From Fulvimarina manganoxydans (GTDB lineage Bacteria > Pseudomonadota > Alphaproteobacteria > Rhizobiales > Rhizobiaceae), in the NCBI RefSeq assembly GCF_900176465.1, contig NZ_FWXR01000011.1:62001-126000 (forward strand): 64,000 nucleotides of DNA. The letters are read 5' to 3'. Below, piece by piece: positions 60,637 to 64,000 of this stretch (positions are counted from its first letter, which is position 1; the number at the start of each line of letters is the position of its first letter). The position numbers were made by a program, and so were the translations under genes. The notes beneath the pieces were generated by a model. It searched no databases and had not been told where the DNA came from. It saw only the letters and a program-made list of their open reading frames with translations.

Positions 60637-62714
60637 TGGATGCCCGCCCGAAGGGTCCGGTTGCGGAAATGTTTGACGCCTTCGATAATGCCGAGGGCAT
60701 GGCGGTTTCGCGCCACATAGGAATGGGCCAGATCGGCCCGGTTCGCCAAGCCATCCGAATAATTGGCGACGATGATCGATTGCGGCACAGAGCGCAGCAT
60801 CTCGATATCGTTGCCGCTGTCGCCGGCGGCGAATACGTTCTCGTCGGCCAGCGTCAAACGACGTTTGAGATGGGCGATCGCCGCGCCCTTCGAGGCGGCG
60901 ACGGGCAGAATGTCGAGATAGCGGCCATGGCTGTGGATGATCGAGGCGGCAAGGCCCTTGGATTTCAGATATGTCCGCAGCCGTGGCACGATCGATCGGT
61001 CGCCTTCGGCGAGATAGCTGAGCTTGAACTCGCGCTGTTCGAGCGCCCCTTGCGGAACGATCGCCTCGAAGCCGTCGAGGGCCTCAGCCAGCGCGCGTCT
61101 TTGCCAGCCTCTCGCGATCCTCCGGCTCCAGGCCTCGTCGCGCCGATAGGTGAGTCCGTTCTCGTCGAGCCAATAGATCTCGGAGCCGACCGAGGAGATG
61201 ATGATTTCGGGGTTCGGCGCGTCCTGTTGTTCCAGAATTGAGAGCGCGCTGTGGAAGGAGCGGCCGGTCGCAACGGCGAAGGACAGCTCGGTCTCACCCT
61301 CGTGCCAGTGACGGAACGCCCGGATGGAGGGAAGCGAGCCGGTGAGCGTGTTATCGATATCGCAGACGAGGAGCTGGCGGACCCCTCGACCCGCCCTTCT
61401 GATGGCCGGGGCCACGAGCCGCGACGAAAGCCGCCGGCAACGCTCGGCATGGCTCTGCCAGTCATAGATCGACACCGCCTCCAAACCCTTCGTCGAATGG
61501 TCCTGCCAAAGCTCGCGATCCTTCAGGATATCGCGGCAAGCCTCGGCAATGGCGTCGGGGTTCTGCGGATTGACGAGCCGTCCGTTGCCGCAACGCTCGA
61601 CGATGTCGTTCGGACCGCCGCTATCGGTCGCAACCACCGGTAGGCCGCTCGCCGCCGCTTCGAGAAGCGTCAGACCGAAGGGCTCGTTCAGCGCCGGATT
61701 GGCGAAGACGCCGCGTCTGGCCCTCGCGAAAGCGTAGATCGCCGGAACGTCGCTCGGGCGATGGGATTTCGGGAGCGCAACCTTGCCATAGAGATCGTGC
61801 CGGTCGATGGCATCCAAGATGCGGCGCATTTCGCCGGCAAGCTCGGGATCGAGATCGTCGATGTCCCGGCGTGTGCCGGCGACGATGATCAGATTGGCAT
61901 TTTCCTTGAGCCACGCATCGCGACCGAAAGCCTCGACGAGCATCGGAAGGTTCTTCTTGGCGACGGGTCTCGCAATCGCGAGGATTGCCGGTTTGTCGGG
62001 ATCGCGCAAGAACGGGGCGATCATCTCGTCGACACGGGCGATCGGCTCAGCGGACCGATAGAGGCCGAGATCGCTGCCGGGCTCGACGATGCGGATCTTG
62101 CCGGGATCGTAACTGCGATAGGATGCATATTGGACTTCCGCCTCGTCGCGCGAGGAGGCGACGACGAGATCGGCTGTCTTGAAGGCCGCTTCCTCGACTT
62201 CGATGCGACGATCGAGCGAGGCACAGGCGTCTGGCGCAAGTTCACGCCCTCGAACGGTCTGGAATTTCACGCGACCGAGAGAATGGGCCGTGAAGACGAA
62301 GGGAATGCCGAAGCGCTTTCGGATCACAGCCGCCACGGTTGCGGCATCGGCGTAATGGGCATGGAGGATGTCGGGCCGGTCGGCTTGCGTGTCCAGCCAA
62401 TTGCCGAGCCCTTCGGCAAGGCGCGGTGCTTCGGTCCACATCTCCTCTTTCGCCAGATAACCCGGCTGGTCGGTGGCGATGCGCAAAATTTCGACCTTGG
62501 GGGCGATCCGCTCGAGGCCGGCGTGGTATTCGGGGCCGTAAACGCTGTCGAAGGCTCGCGTCGCGATGACGATCCGATCGATCGCGGGATTCTTGGCCTG
62601 AGCCTCGACCAACTCCAGAAGATATTTGATGTGACCACCGGTGTCGGGCGTCATGCCGTATTCGACATCCCGGGCTTTCAGGCAACCTTGGAGAGCGACG
62701 TGTACGATGAACAT
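60633..62714 (-). CDS. Sucrose-phosphate synthase with C-terminal HAD phosphatase domain
   Basis: A 693-residue bifunctional-looking protein. Residues 1-430 form a GT4 domain with HVALQGCLKARDVEYGMTPDTGGHIKYLLE (TGGH donor/acceptor loop), ILAIARPVAKKNLPMLVEA and LNEPFGLTLLEAAASGLPVV (E-x7-E). From about 450 a HAD-IIB domain starts LLVCDIDNTLTGS, the D-x-D-x-T phosphatase motif, then VATGRSFHSAL, KLSYLA and AAGDSGNDIEMLR with the second acidic pair. Such fused SPS-SPP would make sucrose from UDP-glucose and fructose-6-phosphate as an osmolyte. Mannosyl- or glucosyl-glycerate synthesis cannot be ruled out. Confidence 0.88.
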   Translation of the reverse strand: MFIVHVALQGCLKARDVEYGMTPDTGGHIKYLLELVEAQAKNPAIDRIVIATRAFDSVYGPEYHAGLERIAPKVEILRIATDQPGYLAKEEMWTEAPRLAEGLGNWLDTQADRPDILHAHYADAATVAAVIRKRFGIPFVFTAHSLGRVKFQTVRGRELAPDACASLDRRIEVEEAAFKTADLVVASSRDEAEVQYASYRSYDPGKIRIVEPGSDLGLYRSAEPIARVDEMIAPFLRDPDKPAILAIARPVAKKNLPMLVEAFGRDAWLKENANLIIVAGTRRDIDDLDPELAGEMRRILDAIDRHDLYGKVALPKSHRPSDVPAIYAFARARRGVFANPALNEPFGLTLLEAAASGLPVVATDSGGPNDIVERCGNGRLVNPQNPDAIAEACRDILKDRELWQDHSTKGLEAVSIYDWQSHAERCRRLSSRLVAPAIRRAGRGVRQLLVCDIDNTLTGSLPSIRAFRHWHEGETELSFAVATGRSFHSALSILEQQDAPNPEIIISSVGSEIYWLDENGLTYRRDEAWSRRIARGWQRRALAEALDGFEAIVPQGALEQREFKLSYLAEGDRSIVPRLRTYLKSKGLAASIIHSHGRYLDILPVAASKGAAIAHLKRRLTLADENVFAAGDSGNDIEMLRSVPQSIIVANYSDGLANRADLAHSYVARNRHALGIIEGVKHFRNRTLRAGIH

Positions 62715-62776
62715 GACGCGCTTTCTTTTCGTTTGGGAGCAGTACCAATTCTGCTTTCAGGCCCATATGGCTGCCG

Positions 62777-63823
62777 ATGAAACCGCTTCGAGTTGCTCAA
62801 GTCGCCCCTAACATCTTTCCCACGCCGCCGGGCCTGTCGGGCGGGACGGAGCGCATCGTTCACGATCTCTGCAAGGCGTTGGAATCGCTGAATGTGGATG
62901 TGACGTTGTTCGCGCCATCCGATTCCGAATGCGACACTGTGCGCATTGGCGACCTGCCGAGCCTATCGGCTTTGGAAGCGCGATATGGCGCGGTGCCGCC
63001 GTCGATCCCCCAAGTGCTCGAAGCCGTGCAGATGGAGGCGCTTCGCAAGCAGCTCGAGAGTTTCGACATCGTCCATTGTCATGGCGAATTCGTCCACGCC
63101 GCGCTACTCGGCGAGCGGCGACCTCAGTCGCTCACCACCATTCACTGGCGGGTCGACGAGCTCGATCGGCAGCTCTTCTTCGCGGCCTTTCCCGACCTGC
63201 CGGTGGCGGGCATCTCGAACAGCCAGTTGGAAGGTGTCCCGCCAGCGAACCGGGCCGGTGTCGTCCATCACGGCCTCGACGCTTCGCGCTATCGGCTCGG
63301 AAAGGGCGGCGGGGGATATGCCGCCTTCATCGGTCGGATGACCGACCAGAAACAGCCGGATGCGGCGATCCGGATCGCCCAAGGCGCGGCCATGCCGATC
63401 AAGCTTGCGGGCGCCGTCGATGTGGGCAATCCCACCTATTTCCGCGAAAGGGTCGAGCCCCTGATCGGCCGCGACGCCAAACATCTCGGAGCAATCGACG
63501 ATGAAGGCAAGCAGGCGCTTCTCGGCTCTGCCGAAGCGCTGCTTTTCCCGATCGACTGGCCGGAGCCATTCGGTCTTGTGATGATCGAGGCGATGGCCTG
63601 CGGCACGCCGGTCATCGCCTTCAATCGCGGCGCGGTGCCCGAAATCCTCGAGGACGGCGTGACGGGGTTCATCGTCGAGACGGAAGGGGAGGCGACAGAG
63701 GCGTTGAAACGGATCGGCGGGCTTGATCGCGCCGCGATCCGGGCGCGCTTCGAGGCCCGTTTCACGGCAAGGCGTATGGCGGAGGATTATCTCGCGATCT
63801 ATCGCAGGCTTCTCGCCCGATGA
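62777..63823 (+). CDS. Glycosyltransferase family 4 protein
   Basis: A 348-residue GT-B enzyme. RVAQVAPNIFPTPPGLSGGTERIVHDL is the usual start, with SFDIVHCHGEFVHAALLGER, YAAFIGRMTDQKQPDAAIRI and PEPFGLVMIEAMACGTPVIA carrying the E-x7-E motif, then AVPEILEDGVTGFIV. It is divergent from the sucrose-phosphate synthase gene and coupled to the next GT by an ATGA overlap. Acceptor unknown. Confidence 0.9.
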   Translation: MKPLRVAQVAPNIFPTPPGLSGGTERIVHDLCKALESLNVDVTLFAPSDSECDTVRIGDLPSLSALEARYGAVPPSIPQVLEAVQMEALRKQLESFDIVHCHGEFVHAALLGERRPQSLTTIHWRVDELDRQLFFAAFPDLPVAGISNSQLEGVPPANRAGVVHHGLDASRYRLGKGGGGYAAFIGRMTDQKQPDAAIRIAQGAAMPIKLAGAVDVGNPTYFRERVEPLIGRDAKHLGAIDDEGKQALLGSAEALLFPIDWPEPFGLVMIEAMACGTPVIAFNRGAVPEILEDGVTGFIVETEGEATEALKRIGGLDRAAIRARFEARFTARRMAEDYLAIYRRLLAR

Positions 63824-64000
63824 CGATCCGGCGGACTGCGCTGATCGCATGGGATTATCCGCCGAGTGCCTCGGGGCTTGCCGTCGCGGCGCGCGAGATC
63901 GCCGAGAGCCTCACGGAAGCCGATGTCGACGTCACCGTCTATACGCTCGATCGCAGCGACCGCAGGGTGGAGAACGGCGTGACGATCGTCGGGGCTTTGC
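63820..64000 (+). CDS. Glycosyltransferase family 4 protein, N-terminus only
   Basis: The first 60 residues of a reading frame that continues past the right end. TALIAWDYPPSASGLAVAAR and EIAESLTEADVDVTVYTLDR are the first strand and helix of a GT4-type acceptor domain (the P-P-x-x-x-G-x-A loop). The start overlaps the previous stop (ATGA). Too short to say more. Confidence 0.75.
   Translation, partial: MTIRRTALIAWDYPPSASGLAVAAREIAESLTEADVDVTVYTLDRSDRRVENGVTIVGAL

Noticed and set aside
1-64000. CRISPR arrays, tRNA or rRNA genes, insertion sequences, prophage genes
   Set aside because: No regularly spaced repeats, no T-loop-like GGTTCGAATCC patterns with cloverleaf context, and no transposase or phage structural motifs were found on either strand by eye. 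A tRNA or covariance search would be decisive.

Overview
The window reads as chromosomal DNA of a high-GC alphaproteobacterium, most likely of the order Hyphomicrobiales (Rhizobiales). The evidence is a complete PhyR-NepR-EcfG general stress module with a HWE-type kinase, a chemotaxis operon in rhizobial order (STAS-cheY-A-W-R-B-Y-D-T), a rhizobial-style dispersed hairpin repeat, and BrnTA-type addiction modules. Carotenoid genes (crtE, crtZ, type 2 IPP isomerase) beside Calvin-cycle genes (fbp, prk, tkt, rpe) would fit a pigmented, possibly CO2-fixing marine or plant-associated lineage such as Aurantimonadaceae. That family-level guess is weak, because no rRNA or other taxonomic marker is present.

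Layout. 1-2 kb: end of pyrD, a DUF952 gene and a DUF4258/HTH toxin-antitoxin pair. 2-4.8 kb: crtZ-crtE facing away from fni. 4.9-10 kb: fbp-prk-tkt-rpe in Calvin-cycle order, with no RuBisCO in view. 10-13.5 kb: BrnTA, an acyl-CoA hydrolase/hydratase, an outer-membrane barrel and a FkbM methyltransferase. 13.5-18.3 kb: a GTP-cyclohydrolase-II-like gene divergent from a tightly coupled run of oxidoreductase, aberrant pterin-synthase-like protein, glycosyltransferase and methyltransferase. 18.3-20 kb: cytochrome b561 and a ribokinase. 20.6-28 kb: chemotaxis operon. 28-35 kb: general stress response core followed by small stress-type genes, several preceded by EcfG-like promoters (GGAAC-N16-xGTT or close variants). 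35-41 kb: an oxalate/formate-type transporter with a 43-residue partner, a LysR regulator and three small-acid metabolism genes. 41-47.7 kb: DUF808, dnaQ, minCDE, an SDR and a lipoprotein. 47.7-52 kb: an OmpR/EnvZ-type pair divergent from a CpxP-like protein, then a zinc metallopeptidase. 52.3-57.6 kb: a seven-gene PspA / K+ channel / glutathionylspermidine-synthetase-like module related to E. coli yjfIJKLMC. 57.8-64 kb: a glycosyltransferase cluster including a fused sucrose-phosphate synthase/phosphatase; it runs off the right end.

Two blocks are the best candidates for little-described biology. (1) At 13.5-18.3 kb, a GTP-cyclohydrolase-II-type enzyme sits with a pterin-synthase-fold protein that has lost its usual catalytic and metal residues, plus oxidoreductase, glycosyltransferase and methyltransferase. 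This looks like a pathway to a glycosylated, methylated pterin- or pyrimidine-like small molecule. (2) At 52.3-57.6 kb, a stand-alone glutathionylspermidine-synthetase-like ligase is adjacent to a lipoprotein whose mature C-terminus is Gly-Gly, within a PspA/K+-channel membrane-stress module. This suggests the lipoprotein C-terminus may be the ligase substrate. Both ideas are inference from gene content and visible motifs.

No rRNA, tRNA, CRISPR array, insertion sequence, prophage or replication origin was recognised.
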